From NCBI GenBank assembly GCA_902802575.1, contig CADCMN010000018.1:1-38361 (forward strand): a stretch of DNA of 38,361 nt, written 5' to 3'. Below are positions 23,620 through 33,280 of the stretch, piece after piece; position 1 is the stretch's first letter, and every line of letters starts with the position of its first letter. The notes beneath the pieces are model-generated. The model saw only the letters and a list, made by a program, of their open reading frames with translations. It was not told the origin of the DNA and did no database searches. The DNA is from an uncultured Eubacteriales bacterium (lineage in GTDB: Bacteria > Bacillota > Clostridia > Christensenellales > CAG-138). The position numbers and the translations under genes are program-made.

Positions 23620-25752
23620 GTGGATATCGAGCGCGTATTGAACGAAATGACGGCGGCGGAGAAGGCGGCCCTGGTGTCGGGCACGGACTTCATGTACACC
23701 AACCCCATCCCCCGGCTGGGCATTCCCAGCCTCTGCATGTCCGACGGCCCCCACGGCCTCCGCAAGCAGAAGGGCTCAGGGGACAACGGGATCTCCGAAA
23801 GCGAACCCGCCACAGCCTTTCCCACGGCAGCCACCACCGCGTCCAGCTGGAATCCCCGGAACGCCTTTGCCCTGGGCGCGGCCATCGCCGACGAGTGCCG
23901 TCACTACGGGGTCCACACCCTCCTGGGCCCGGGGGTGAACATAAAACGGAATCCTCTCTGCGGAAGGAACTTCGAATACTTTTCCGAAGACCCCCTGCTG
24001 GCCGGCGTCATGGGCGCGGCGGAGGTAGAAGGCGTCCAGAGCCGGGGCGTGGGCGTGTCTGTGAAACACTTCGCTCTCAACAATTCCGAAAACTACCGGT
24101 TCATGGGCAACTCCGTAGCCGGGGAGAACACCATCCGCAATCTCTACCTCAAACCCTTCGAATATATCGTGAAGCACGCCCGGCCAGCCACCATCATGTG
24201 CGCCTACAACCGGATCAACGGCGTGTTCTGCTCGGAAAACAAGTGGCTCCTGACCGACGTGCTGCGGAAGGAATGGGGCTTTGAGGGCGTGGTCATGAGC
24301 GACTGGGGCGCGGTGAAGGACCGGGTGGCGGGCCTGAAGGCGGGCATGGATCTGGAGATGCCCGGGGACACCGCCGTCTGCCGCCGGTGGATCTTGGACG
24401 CCCTGGCCGACGGATCGCTGCCCATGGCGGATCTGGACCTGGCCTGCAGGAACATCCTTCGCTGGGTGGACGAATATGTCCGGCCTGCTGACAAAACGCC
24501 TGTGGACTGGGACGGCCACCACGAGCTGGCCGCCCGGATCGCCGCGGACAGCGCCGTGCTGCTGAAGAACGACGGGGTCCTGCCCCTCACCGGCCGGGAG
24601 AAGCTCCACATGGCGGGAGAGCTCTACGAGAACGTGCGCTACCAGGGGGCGGGCAGCTCCATGATCCATCCCACGAAGGTCACCGGCCCCGCCGACGCCT
24701 TCCGGGCCCGGGGTGTTGAAAGCGTCTCCCTGGACGAGAGCGACACCATCCTCATCTTCGCGGGCCTCACGGACATGTACGAATCGGAGGGCTGCGACCG
24801 GGCGGACATGCAGCTCCCCCGGGACCAGCTGGACCTGATCGATCGGCTCTGCGATACGGGCAAGAAAGTGGTTGTGATCCTCTTCGGCGGCTCCCCCGTG
24901 GAGCTGCCCTTTGCGGACAAAGCCAGCGCCATCCTCAACATGTACCTGCCCGGCCAAAACGGCGGCACGGCGGTAATACGGCTCCTGTACGGCGAAGCTA
25001 ACCCCTCCGGCAGGCTGGCGGAGACCTGGCCCCTCCGGTACGAGGACGTGCCCGGCCATGAAACCTTCGGCAAGGGGATCGACGAGGTCTACGCCGAGGG
25101 CATGGAGGTGGGCTACCGGTATTACAACGCCCACAACGTCCCCGTCCGCTACCCCTTCGGCCACGGCCTCAGCTACACCTCTTTTACTCACAGCGAATGG
25201 GTCCGGGAAGGCGACGCTTACACCCAGACCGTCGCCAACACCGGGGACCGCTTCGGCGGCGAGGTGTGCCTGCTGTTCCTGGACGGGGAGCTCCGGGGCT
25301 TCGAGAAGGTCTATCTGCAGCCCGGCGAAAGCCGGACCGTCGCCGTCACGCCGGAGCCCATAGATGATCGGGTCTGGCCCGATACCTATGAAATCCCCGC
25401 CCCTCGCCCCTCCTTCCCCGTGACCCTGGAATCCCGTTTCACGGACCTCAGGCAGAGCTTCATGGGCCGGATCCTCTTCAATGCCGTCCTCTCCGTGGCG
25501 GACAAGCAGGCCAAGGCGGCTGAGAAGCTCCCCGACGGCCCCGAGAAGGACAACAAGAAAAAGGGAGCGTTTTTCCTCCGGCGGATCCTCGAGAGCAACT
25601 CCCCCCGGTCCATGTCCATGACCGCCGGAAAGTCCATGCCCTACAATTTCGCCCAGGGCTTCGTGGAACTGACCAACGGACATCTTCTTAAAGGCGCCCG
25701 CTGCTTTATGACCAAGATCGACATACCAAAACTCCCTAAGGAGGAAAACTGA
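23620..25752 (+). CDS. Glycoside hydrolase family 3 beta-glucosidase-type enzyme (cytoplasmic)
   Basis: The 710-residue protein has the GH3 N-terminal barrel with nucleophile Asp228 in [10 protein letters not shown], the substrate-binding [11 protein letters not shown] and the early [10 protein letters not shown]-terminal alpha/beta sandwich follows ([21 protein letters not shown]) and then a fibronectin-III-like end. A further ~90-residue Lys/Arg-rich tail closes the protein. GTG 23620 is preferred: AGAGGG lies at the right distance and family members begin close to here; ATG 23554 would add 22 untypical residues. No signal peptide is present. It is the first gene of the rhamnoside operon, one base before the GPH gene, so it probably removes beta-linked glucose from imported glycosides. 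Beta-xylosidase activity is possible. Confidence 0.92.
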   Translation: MDIERVLNEMTAAEKAALVSGTDFMYTNPIPRLGIPSLCMSDGPHGLRKQKGSGDNGISESEPATAFPTAATTASSWNPRNAFALGAAIADECRHYGVHTLLGPGVNIKRNPLCGRNFEYFSEDPLLAGVMGAAEVEGVQSRGVGVSVKHFALNNSENYRFMGNSVAGENTIRNLYLKPFEYIVKHARPATIMCAYNRINGVFCSENKWLLTDVLRKEWGFEGVVMSDWGAVKDRVAGLKAGMDLEMPGDTAVCRRWILDALADGSLPMADLDLACRNILRWVDEYVRPADKTPVDWDGHHELAARIAADSAVLLKNDGVLPLTGREKLHMAGELYENVRYQGAGSSMIHPTKVTGPADAFRARGVESVSLDESDTILIFAGLTDMYESEGCDRADMQLPRDQLDLIDRLCDTGKKVVVILFGGSPVELPFADKASAILNMYLPGQNGGTAVIRLLYGEANPSGRLAETWPLRYEDVPGHETFGKGIDEVYAEGMEVGYRYYNAHNVPVRYPFGHGLSYTSFTHSEWVREGDAYTQTVANTGDRFGGEVCLLFLDGELRGFEKVYLQPGESRTVAVTPEPIDDRVWPDTYEIPAPRPSFPVTLESRFTDLRQSFMGRILFNAVLSVADKQAKAAEKLPDGPEKDNKKKGAFFLRRILESNSPRSMSMTAGKSMPYNFAQGFVELTNGHLLKGARCFMTKIDIPKLPKEEN

Positions 25753-25753
25753 T

Positions 25754-27280
25754 ATGAAGCTGCCTGCAAGTCTGGTCAAATCCCCCAATGTCACCAAGAA
25801 GGAGAAGTGGCTGGGGTACCTGTTGGGCCCCGCCGGGGCGCTGCTGCTGAACGCGGTGCTGGCCACCTACCTGAACGTCTACTACACGGACGTGCTGAAC
25901 CTGACCCCCCTCTGGGGCGGCGTGTTCCTCACGGTCTTCCCCATCGTCTCGAAGATCATCGACGCCGTCACCAATATCGTCATGGGCCAAATCATCGACC
26001 GGACCCGGACCCGTGAGGGCAAGGCAAGGCCCTGGCTGTTCCTGTCCGCCTTTTTGGTGCCGCTGACGGCGGTGCTCCTGTTCACCGTGCCGGAAAGCAG
26101 CGACACCGTGAAGGCCCTGTGGGTCATGATCTCCTATAACCTCTTCTACTCCTTCGCCTACACCATCTTCAACATGTCCCACGGCCTCATGGTGCCCCTC
26201 AGCACCCGCAACGGTACCGACCGGGGCGGCCTCTCTGTGTTCAACCAGATCACCACCATCATGATGAGCGGCATCCTGGTGGCCCTGGTGTTCCCCATGG
26301 TCATCATGCCCATGATCGGCGTGGATAAGTCGAAATGGATCACCCTCATGTCCATTCTGGCCATCGTGACTTTGCCCCTGACCGTCCTCGAATACTTCTT
26401 CACCAAGGAGCGCATCACGGCGGAACTGGGGGAGCCGACAGAGCAGAGCAAGCTGTCCTTCGGTGCGCAAATGAAGCTCCTGTTCAGCGATCGCTATATG
26501 CTGATCATCTACGGCTATTTTCTGGTCACCACCATTGGCACCATGTTCAAAAACCTTGGCCTTGTGTACTACTGCAACTACGTGCTGGGCACCTATAACG
26601 ACGGCATCACCCAGATGCTGGTCTCCGTCATCGGCGGCATTCCCATGGGTATCGGCATCTTCGCGGTGTGGCCTCTGGCCAAAAAATACGGCAAGCGAAA
26701 CGTCACCATGATGGGCTGCGCGCTCATCACCATCGGTTCTTTGATCTGCTGGATGTTCCCGACGAATATGGTGGTCGTGCTCATCGGCCAGTTCATCAAA
26801 AACACCGGCGGCCTGCCCGGATCCTACGTGTTCATGGCTCTGTTCGCGGACTGTCTCGATCACATGGAATGGAAATCCGACCTGAGGATCGACGGCGCGG
26901 CTATGTCCATCTATAACATCATCGCCGTTGCCATGGTGGGCGTCATGACCGGCGTGTTCAACTGGATGTTAGCCAAGGCAGGGTATCTCGCGCCTTTCAC
27001 CGCTAAGAGTGTAGCCGAGGCGGGACAGATATTGGCTCAAAACAGCTGGACCGCTCAGGTGGCTCTGGACAGCCTGAAAAGCTCGGCGGACGGAGTGATG
27101 ACCGTAGCCCTCGCCCAGCCCCACAGCGTCAACTGGGTCATCACCTTCGCCTTCGTTGGCCTGGAGGCCTTTACGAGCGCCGTCGCTTTCTGCCTCCTGT
27201 TCTTCCTGAACGTGGAGAAGGACCTGCCCCGGAAGCAGGCCGAGATCAAGGCCCGGCACGAGCAGCAGCAGGAGGCATGA
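25754..27280 (+). CDS. GPH-family sugar:cation symporter
   Basis: This 508-residue membrane protein of the glycoside-pentoside-hexuronide family has about 12 spans. The family features are [11 protein letters not shown], the loop [25 protein letters not shown] and the central cytoplasmic loop before residue ~235. Members import glycosides with sodium or protons without phosphorylating them. It begins one base after the GH3 stop and is followed one base later by the GH78 gene, so intact rhamnose- and glucose-containing glycosides are likely cargo. The precise substrate is inferred from those two glycosidases. Confidence 0.93.
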   Translation: MKLPASLVKSPNVTKKEKWLGYLLGPAGALLLNAVLATYLNVYYTDVLNLTPLWGGVFLTVFPIVSKIIDAVTNIVMGQIIDRTRTREGKARPWLFLSAFLVPLTAVLLFTVPESSDTVKALWVMISYNLFYSFAYTIFNMSHGLMVPLSTRNGTDRGGLSVFNQITTIMMSGILVALVFPMVIMPMIGVDKSKWITLMSILAIVTLPLTVLEYFFTKERITAELGEPTEQSKLSFGAQMKLLFSDRYMLIIYGYFLVTTIGTMFKNLGLVYYCNYVLGTYNDGITQMLVSVIGGIPMGIGIFAVWPLAKKYGKRNVTMMGCALITIGSLICWMFPTNMVVVLIGQFIKNTGGLPGSYVFMALFADCLDHMEWKSDLRIDGAAMSIYNIIAVAMVGVMTGVFNWMLAKAGYLAPFTAKSVAEAGQILAQNSWTAQVALDSLKSSADGVMTVALAQPHSVNWVITFAFVGLEAFTSAVAFCLLFFLNVEKDLPRKQAEIKARHEQQQEA

Positions 27281-27281
27281 C

Positions 27282-29828
27282 ATGAATCCTATCCGTTTGA
27301 AAACCGAGCATCTCTTCGATCCCCTGGGCATCGACGTGCAGCGACCCCGGCTCATGTGGAACTGTGAGGGGGGCGTAAAGCAGAGGGCCTACGAGATCGT
27401 CACCGAAAAGTGGCAGTCCGGCAAGGTGGAGAGCGACGAGATGCACGCCATTTACCCCCTGCCCCTTACGAGCCGGGAGCTGGTCGTCTGGAAGGTCCGC
27501 CTGTGGGACGAGAACGACGTGCCCGGAGACTGGACCGAGGCCTCCTTTGAGATGGGCCTGTTGGAAAAAATCGATTGGACCGCCCAATGGATCTCCGGCG
27601 ACTACCGGCCCAACAAGAAGGAGCGGTATCCGGTGGACTGCTTTAGCAAGGCCTTTGCGCTGGACAGGCCCGTGGCCGCCGCCCGGCTCTACGCCACCGC
27701 CTGCGGCCTCTATGAAGCGAAACTGGACGGGCAGCGGGTGGGAAACTTCGTCATGGCCCCCGGGTACACGGACTATACGAAGCGCATCCAATATCAGACC
27801 TACGATGTGACGAGCCTGCTCCATGAAGGCGAGAACGAGCTCACGGCCCAGCTGGCCGACGGCTGGTTTAGGGGGAGCTGCGGCGCTTGGGGGCTGAAGA
27901 ACCAGTACGGCGCCGAAACCAAGCTCCTGCTGCAATTGGAAATCACCTTCGCCGACGGCAGCCGCCAGATGATCGGCACGGATTCCTCCTGGGCCTGGTC
28001 CAACGACGGTCCCATCCGCCAGGCCGACAACAAGGACGGCGAGATCGTGGAAGCCTTCCGCGCTCCCTCCTACCGGGGCAAGGCCAAGGTCACGAAGCAC
28101 AGCGTGACGCCCACGGCCTCCAACAACGTGCCCGTCACGGAGCACGAGACCTTCCATCCCGTGATCACCGCCGCCCCCAACGGCAGAAAGCTGTTGGATT
28201 TCGGCCAGAACATGGCGGGCTACGTCCGCTTCTCTCTGAACGCCAAATTGGGCCAGCGGATGATCTGGCGCTTCGGCGAGATGCTGGACGAGAAGGGCAA
28301 CCTGACCCAGCGGAACATCCAGCTCTCCCGCAAGGGCTACACCACCCCCCTGCAGCGGATCGACTACACCTGCGGCGAGGGCCTGAACGAATACAGCACC
28401 GCCTTCGCAATTTTCGGCTTCCGGTACGCCGAGGTGGAGGGGGACGTGGAACTGGACCCGGCGGCCGTTGAGGCCGTGGCGGTGTATTCCGATTTAGAGC
28501 GGACAGGCGACTTCTCCTGCTCCCATCCGCTGCTCAACAAGCTCTTCGAGGCCACACTCTGGTCCGCCAAGGGGAACCACCTGGACATCCCCACGGACTG
28601 CCCCACCCGGGAGCGCCACGGCTGGACCGGCGACGCCCAGCTGTTCTTCACCACCGCCGCCTACCTCTTCGACTTCGCGCCCTTTGCGAAAAAGTATCTC
28701 CACGACGTTTTTGACTGGCAGCGCAGGAACGGGCGGCTCCCCCATATCGTCCCCGACGGCGGCGCGGACTTCTATATGTGGACCATGAACGGCTCCGTGG
28801 GCTGGTCCGACGTGGGGGTCCTGATCCCCTGGCGGTACGCCGAGATCTTCCAGGACGACGCCATCCTGCGGGAGTTCTACGACGGCATGGCCAAATACGC
28901 CCGGTTCATGGAGAGCCGCTGCGGCAAGAACATGCCCCTCTTCGCCGAGAACATCAAGCTGAGCCCCGAGGCCAGGAGGTATTTCGTCAACCAGGGGCAG
29001 AGCTACGGCGAGTGGGCCGAGCCCGCGGACGTGGACGGCGGCTTCCACTGGCAGGACTTTGTGGCCCCCCATCCCGAGGTGTCCACAGCCTACACCTGCT
29101 ACGTGCTGGGGCTCATGGCCAAGATCGCCCGGCGGCTGGGCCACGAGGAGGACGCCAAGGAGTTTCAAACCTATTCCGACGGCTGCAAGACCGCCTACCG
29201 GGAGCTGGTCGAGACAGACGCCTACTCCCTGGACACGGACCGGCAGGCCCGATTGGTGCGGCCCCTGTCCTTCGGCCTCCTGGACGAGGCGCAGACGGCC
29301 TATGCGAAACAGCGGCTCATAGAGGCCCTGGAGCACTACCGCTGGCGGCTGGGCACGGGCTTCCTCTCCACGCCCCTGATCCTCTACGTGCTGGCGGATA
29401 TTGACCCAGAGGCCGCCTATACACTCCTGGAAAACGAGGAGGTCCCGGGCTGGCTCTCCATGCCCAAGGCCGGGGCCACCACCATCTGGGAGGCCTGGGA
29501 GGGCCCCAACAGCAAGTCCGGCGGCATCGGCTCCCTGAACCATTATAGCAAGGGCGCCGTGGTGGAATGGCTGTTCACCGCCATGTGCGGCATCCGGGTC
29601 GCCGGCGAGAACCGGTTCACCGTGAAGCCCCTGCCCGGCGGGAGTTTGACCCATGCCCAGGCCAGCTACACCAGCGTCTTCGGCAAGATCACCAGCAAAT
29701 GGGAGAAGCAGGACGGGAAGATCACCTATACCGTGGACGTGCCCGCCAACTGCGAAGCGGATATCGTCCTGCCCTCGGGCCGCACCGAGACCGTGGGCGC
29801 GGGGCTCCACCGGTACACGGAGGGATAA
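27282..29828 (+). CDS. GH78 alpha-L-rhamnosidase (cytoplasmic)
   Basis: This 848-residue GH78 enzyme starts with a shortened fibronectin-like domain (PLGIDVQRPRLMW, ELVVWKVRLWDEND). A rhamnosidase N-domain with sugar-binding features follows (CGLYEAKLDGQRVG). The six-hairpin catalytic barrel comes next, and a small beta-sandwich ends the protein. The catalytic stretch DCPTRERHGWTGDAQ holds Glu444 and Asp451; Glu737 in TTIWEAWEG corresponds to the general base. It is an inverting enzyme releasing L-rhamnose. No signal peptide is seen, so the substrate must first be imported by the GPH carrier. GGAGG lies inside the preceding gene's end. It supplies rhamnose to the downstream RhaB, RhaA and RhaD. 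Confidence 0.95.
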   Translation: MNPIRLKTEHLFDPLGIDVQRPRLMWNCEGGVKQRAYEIVTEKWQSGKVESDEMHAIYPLPLTSRELVVWKVRLWDENDVPGDWTEASFEMGLLEKIDWTAQWISGDYRPNKKERYPVDCFSKAFALDRPVAAARLYATACGLYEAKLDGQRVGNFVMAPGYTDYTKRIQYQTYDVTSLLHEGENELTAQLADGWFRGSCGAWGLKNQYGAETKLLLQLEITFADGSRQMIGTDSSWAWSNDGPIRQADNKDGEIVEAFRAPSYRGKAKVTKHSVTPTASNNVPVTEHETFHPVITAAPNGRKLLDFGQNMAGYVRFSLNAKLGQRMIWRFGEMLDEKGNLTQRNIQLSRKGYTTPLQRIDYTCGEGLNEYSTAFAIFGFRYAEVEGDVELDPAAVEAVAVYSDLERTGDFSCSHPLLNKLFEATLWSAKGNHLDIPTDCPTRERHGWTGDAQLFFTTAAYLFDFAPFAKKYLHDVFDWQRRNGRLPHIVPDGGADFYMWTMNGSVGWSDVGVLIPWRYAEIFQDDAILREFYDGMAKYARFMESRCGKNMPLFAENIKLSPEARRYFVNQGQSYGEWAEPADVDGGFHWQDFVAPHPEVSTAYTCYVLGLMAKIARRLGHEEDAKEFQTYSDGCKTAYRELVETDAYSLDTDRQARLVRPLSFGLLDEAQTAYAKQRLIEALEHYRWRLGTGFLSTPLILYVLADIDPEAAYTLLENEEVPGWLSMPKAGATTIWEAWEGPNSKSGGIGSLNHYSKGAVVEWLFTAMCGIRVAGENRFTVKPLPGGSLTHAQASYTSVFGKITSKWEKQDGKITYTVDVPANCEADIVLPSGRTETVGAGLHRYTEG

Positions 29829-29835
29829 ACCGTAC

Positions 29836-29864
29836 TTTACGGCGTCTGCCCGACGGGGTATACT
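29836..29864 (+). promoter_or_regulatory. Internal promoter before the rhamnose catabolic genes
   Basis: TTTACG (29836-29841), 17 bases and TATACT (29859-29864) lie in the only sizeable gap (64 bases) of the operon, 29 bases before rhaB. It would let the rhamnose genes be expressed separately from the glycosidases. Confidence 0.75.
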
Positions 29865-29892
29865 GCAAGCATAGGGTTTTCTATCATGGAGA

Positions 29893-31200
29893 ATGAAGCA
29901 TTATCTTGCCATCGACATCGGCGCCTCCTCCGGCCGGCATATCGTGGGCTGGCGGGAAGGCGGCGAGCTGCGGACGGAGGAGGTCTATCGCTTCCCCAAC
30001 GGCGTCAACGAGCAGGACGGGCACCTCGTTTGGGACGTCGACGCCCTGCTCGCCCATGTGAAAGCGGGCATCCGGGCAGCCCGGGCGAAGTTTGAGATCG
30101 AAAGCCTGTCCATCGACACCTGGGGCGTGGATTATGTGCTGCTTCGGGGCGAGGAGACGGTGTACCCCGTCTACGCCTATCGGGACGGGCGGACGAAGGC
30201 GGCCATCCCGCAAGTGCATGAGAAGATACCGTTCGGGGAGCTCTACCGCCGCACGGGCATCCAGTTCCAGCCCTTCAACACCATCTATCAGCTGTACGCC
30301 GATCAGCTGGCCGGGCGGCTCACCGAGGCCACGGATTTCCTTATGATCCCGGAATACCTCATGTACCGCCTTTGTGGCGTCAAGAGCCATGAGTACACCA
30401 ACGCCACCACCGGCGGCATGGTCAGCGCCGAAACGGAAGAGTTTGATCCGGAGATCGTCCGGGCCCTGGGATTGCCGGAACACCTGTTCCAAAGGCTGCA
30501 GCCGCCGGGTACGGTGATCGGCGCATATGAGGGGATCAACGTGGTCCTCTGCGCCACCCACGACACCGGCTCCGCCGTGGAGGGCATCCCCATGGAAGAC
30601 CCGGGGTGTCATCCTGAGCAAAGCGAAGGATCTCTGAACGCCCCCTACATCTCCTCCGGCACCTGGTCCCTTTTGGGGGTGAAGACCCCCAAGCCCCTCA
30701 CCGACCAGGCCTCCCGGGCCGCCAACTGGTCCAATGAGGGGGGCGTAGGCTACAACCGGTACCAGAAGAACATCATGGGCATGTGGCTGGTGAATCGCTT
30801 GCGGGCGGAGCTGTGCCCGGACAAACCCTGGGGGGAGATCGTCAGGGAAGCGGAGGAAAGCGTTTTCGCCGAGACCGTGGACGCCAACGCCCCCATCTTC
30901 CTGGCCCCGGAAAACATGGCGGCGGCCTTCGACGGGGCCCTGACGAAGAAGCCCCAAACCATCGGCGACTATTTCCGCTGCGCCTACCGGTCGTTGTCCC
31001 TTTCCTATAAAACGGCCATAGAGGAATTGGAGCGCAACACGGGGAGAACCTATGATAAACTGTATATCGTGGGCGGCGGAGCCAAGAACGGATTTTTGAA
31101 CCGCCTCACGGAGGAAGCCACCGGCAAACAGGTCATCGCCCTGCCCATAGAGGCCACGGCGTTGGGAAATCTGAAAATACAAATGGAGGCAGAAGCATGA
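29893..31200 (+). CDS. rhaB: Rhamnulokinase carrying an in-frame repeat insertion
   Basis: This 435-residue FGGY kinase phosphorylates L-rhamnulose at C1 with ATP. The first phosphate loop YLAIDIGASSGRHIVGW, THDTGSAV, SSGTWSLLGVKTPKPLT and IVGGGAKNGFLNRLT are typical of RhaB. Between THDTGSAVEGIP and YISSGTWS there is an extra stretch containing CHPEQSEGSL, encoded by a repeat-like 27-base element (30607-30633), where RhaB proteins as I know them have only a short turn. The reading frame is kept. The ATG has GGAGA only 2 bases upstream, an unusually tight spacing. The gene overlaps rhaA by 4 bases. Confidence 0.94.
   Translation: MKHYLAIDIGASSGRHIVGWREGGELRTEEVYRFPNGVNEQDGHLVWDVDALLAHVKAGIRAARAKFEIESLSIDTWGVDYVLLRGEETVYPVYAYRDGRTKAAIPQVHEKIPFGELYRRTGIQFQPFNTIYQLYADQLAGRLTEATDFLMIPEYLMYRLCGVKSHEYTNATTGGMVSAETEEFDPEIVRALGLPEHLFQRLQPPGTVIGAYEGINVVLCATHDTGSAVEGIPMEDPGCHPEQSEGSLNAPYISSGTWSLLGVKTPKPLTDQASRAANWSNEGGVGYNRYQKNIMGMWLVNRLRAELCPDKPWGEIVREAEESVFAETVDANAPIFLAPENMAAAFDGALTKKPQTIGDYFRCAYRSLSLSYKTAIEELERNTGRTYDKLYIVGGGAKNGFLNRLTEEATGKQVIALPIEATALGNLKIQMEAEA
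30607..30633 (+). repeat. 27-base CATCCTGAGC..GCGAAGGATC repeat inside rhaB
   Basis: The stretch contains TCATCCTGAGC and AGCGAAGGATCT, which matches from memory a short interspersed repeat common in many unrelated bacterial genomes. It is an imperfect palindrome (ATCCT with AGGAT at its ends) and here encodes CHPEQSEGS in frame. Only one copy is visible in this window, so its status as a repeat in this genome rests on outside knowledge. Confidence 0.6.
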
Positions 31201-32453
31201 GCTATCAGGAAGCAACGAAGAAGTACGCCGCCTACGGCGTGGACGTGGAAAAAGCCATGGACCGGCTGAAGACCGTGCCCGTGAGCCTGCACTGCTGGCA
31301 GGGGGACGACGTGCGGGGCTTCGACACGGACCCGACGAAACCTCTGACCGGCGGCATCCAGACCACCGGCAACTACCCGGGCCGGGCCCGGACCCCCGAG
31401 GAGCTGATGGCAGACCTCGACAAGGTCCTGAGCCTGATCCCCGGCACCCCCAAGATGAACCTCCACGCCAGCTACGCCATCTTCGAAGACGGCCAGTGGG
31501 CGGACCGGGACCAGCTGGAGCCCAGGCACTTTGAAAAGTGGGTCCGGTTCTGCAAGGAACGGGGTCTCGGCTGCGACTTCAATCCCACCTTCTTCTCCCA
31601 CCCCAACTGCGACCCGTTGACCCTGTCCAGCCCCAACGAGGCCACCCGGAAGTTCTGGATCGACCACGGTCGGGCCTGCATCCGCATCTCCACCTATTTG
31701 GCGGAGGAATTGGGTCAGCCCTGCGTCATGAACATCTGGACCGGCGACGGCTTCAAGGACGTGCCCGGCGATCGGCTGGGGCCCCGGGTCCGGTATAAGG
31801 AGAGCATCGACGCCATTTTGAGCGAGCCCTACGACTTCAAGAAGGTGAAGCCCTGCATCGAAAGCAAGGTATTCGGCATCGGCGTGGAGGCCTACACCGT
31901 GGGGAGCGGCGAGTTCGCCCTCTCCTACGCGGCCATGAACAAGGACCTCTGCATCCCCCTGATGGACAACGGCCACTACCACCCCACGGAGGTGGTCTCG
32001 GACAAGATCCCGGCCCTGCTCACCTTCTTCCCGGAGATCGCCCTCCATGTGACGCGGCCCATCCGCTGGGACTCGGATCACGTGGTCCTCTTCGACGACG
32101 AGACGCGGGAGATCGCCCGGGAGATCGTGCGCTGCCGGGGTCTCGAGGGCCGGGTGCACATCGCATTGGACTACTTCGACGCCAGCATCAACCGCATCTC
32201 CGCCTGGGTCACCGGCTACCGGAACCTGCAGAAGGCCCTGCTGTTCGCCCTCTTACAGCCCAACGATGAACTGAAGAAGCTTCAGGACGGCGGCGACCTC
32301 ACCAAGCTCATGGTCCTGCAGGAGGAGCTCAAGACCCTGCCTTTCGGGGACGTGTGGGACGAGTACTGCCGGCGCTGCGGCAAGCCCGCGGACGGGGAAT
32401 GGTTCCAGGAGATCGAGACCTATGAAAAGGAAGTATTGGAGGCGAGAGCATGA
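31197..32453 (+). CDS. rhaA: L-rhamnose isomerase
   Basis: The 418-residue product matches the standard length of RhaA, a metal-dependent TIM-barrel isomerase converting L-rhamnose to L-rhamnulose. PVSLHCWQGDDVRGFD near the N-terminus, the metal-site region MNLHASYA and the stretch HVTRPIRWDSDHVV are characteristic. The start overlaps the rhaB stop by 4 bases (ATGA) and the end overlaps rhaD by 4, so the three enzymes are coupled in translation. It is cytoplasmic. Confidence 0.97.
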   Translation: MSYQEATKKYAAYGVDVEKAMDRLKTVPVSLHCWQGDDVRGFDTDPTKPLTGGIQTTGNYPGRARTPEELMADLDKVLSLIPGTPKMNLHASYAIFEDGQWADRDQLEPRHFEKWVRFCKERGLGCDFNPTFFSHPNCDPLTLSSPNEATRKFWIDHGRACIRISTYLAEELGQPCVMNIWTGDGFKDVPGDRLGPRVRYKESIDAILSEPYDFKKVKPCIESKVFGIGVEAYTVGSGEFALSYAAMNKDLCIPLMDNGHYHPTEVVSDKIPALLTFFPEIALHVTRPIRWDSDHVVLFDDETREIAREIVRCRGLEGRVHIALDYFDASINRISAWVTGYRNLQKALLFALLQPNDELKKLQDGGDLTKLMVLQEELKTLPFGDVWDEYCRRCGKPADGEWFQEIETYEKEVLEARA

Positions 32454-33262
32454 AGGACATTCTGACTGCACCCTGGATGGTGGAGATGATCCGCACCCCC
32501 ACGAACATGTACGATCACGGCTGGGATGAACGGAACGGCGGGAATATCAGCCTGCTGCTGGACGAAGCCGATGTGGCGGAATACCTGGACCCCGCCCAGG
32601 TCCTGCGCACCATCCCCACGGGCTTTGAAGCCCCCGCATTGGAAGGAAAGTATTTCCTGGTCACCGGAACGGGCAAATACTTTAAGAACGTACAATACGC
32701 GCCGGAAGTGAACCTGGGCCTGGTCCGCCTCACGGAGCGGGGCACCCAGGCGGAGCTTCTCTGGGGTTACGAGGACGGGGGCAAGTTCACCTCCGAATTC
32801 CCGGCCCATATGATGAGCCATGTGGCCCGGCTGAGGGTCGATCCTGCCAATCGGGTGGTCATGCACTGCCACCCCGCCAACCTGTTGGCCATGACTTACG
32901 TCCACGATCTCGACGAGCGGGCCTTCACCCGGACCCTGTGGCAGATGTGCACGGAGTGCATCGTGGTGTTCCCGGACGGGGTGAACGTGCTCCCCTGGAT
33001 GCTCTGCGGCACCAACGAGATCGGCGAAGCTACGGCCGAGAAGATGGAGACCGCCCGGCTGGTCGTCTGGGCCCAGCACGGCATCTACGGCGCGGGGAAG
33101 GACCTCGATGAAACCTTCGGCCTGATCGAGACCGCGGAGAAGGCCGCCGAGATCTATATGAAGATCGCCCACCTGCCCCGGGTCAACACCATCACCGACG
33201 CGCAGATGCACCTGTTGGAGCAGCGCTTCGGCGTCAGGGGCCGAGACGGGTATCTGGACTAA
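32450..33262 (+). CDS. rhaD: Rhamnulose-1-phosphate aldolase
   Basis: This 270-residue class II aldolase splits L-rhamnulose 1-phosphate into dihydroxyacetone phosphate and L-lactaldehyde. The zinc ligands are visible as His139 and His141 in VMHCHPANL and a later His in VWAQHGI; the catalytic Glu is probably Glu116 in TSEFPAHM. The N-terminal GWDERNGGNIS matches the family. The length is normal. It overlaps rhaA by 4 bases and is followed 18 bases later by two SDR genes. No lactaldehyde reductase is encoded nearby. Confidence 0.97.
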   Translation: MKDILTAPWMVEMIRTPTNMYDHGWDERNGGNISLLLDEADVAEYLDPAQVLRTIPTGFEAPALEGKYFLVTGTGKYFKNVQYAPEVNLGLVRLTERGTQAELLWGYEDGGKFTSEFPAHMMSHVARLRVDPANRVVMHCHPANLLAMTYVHDLDERAFTRTLWQMCTECIVVFPDGVNVLPWMLCGTNEIGEATAEKMETARLVVWAQHGIYGAGKDLDETFGLIETAEKAAEIYMKIAHLPRVNTITDAQMHLLEQRFGVRGRDGYLD

Positions 33263-33280
33263 GGAAATAAGGAGGCTGCT

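Noticed and set aside
23776-25866. 696-residue open frame on the minus strand opposite GH3
   Set aside because: Antisense shadow of the GH3 gene, running across its stop into the GPH gene; no domain signature.
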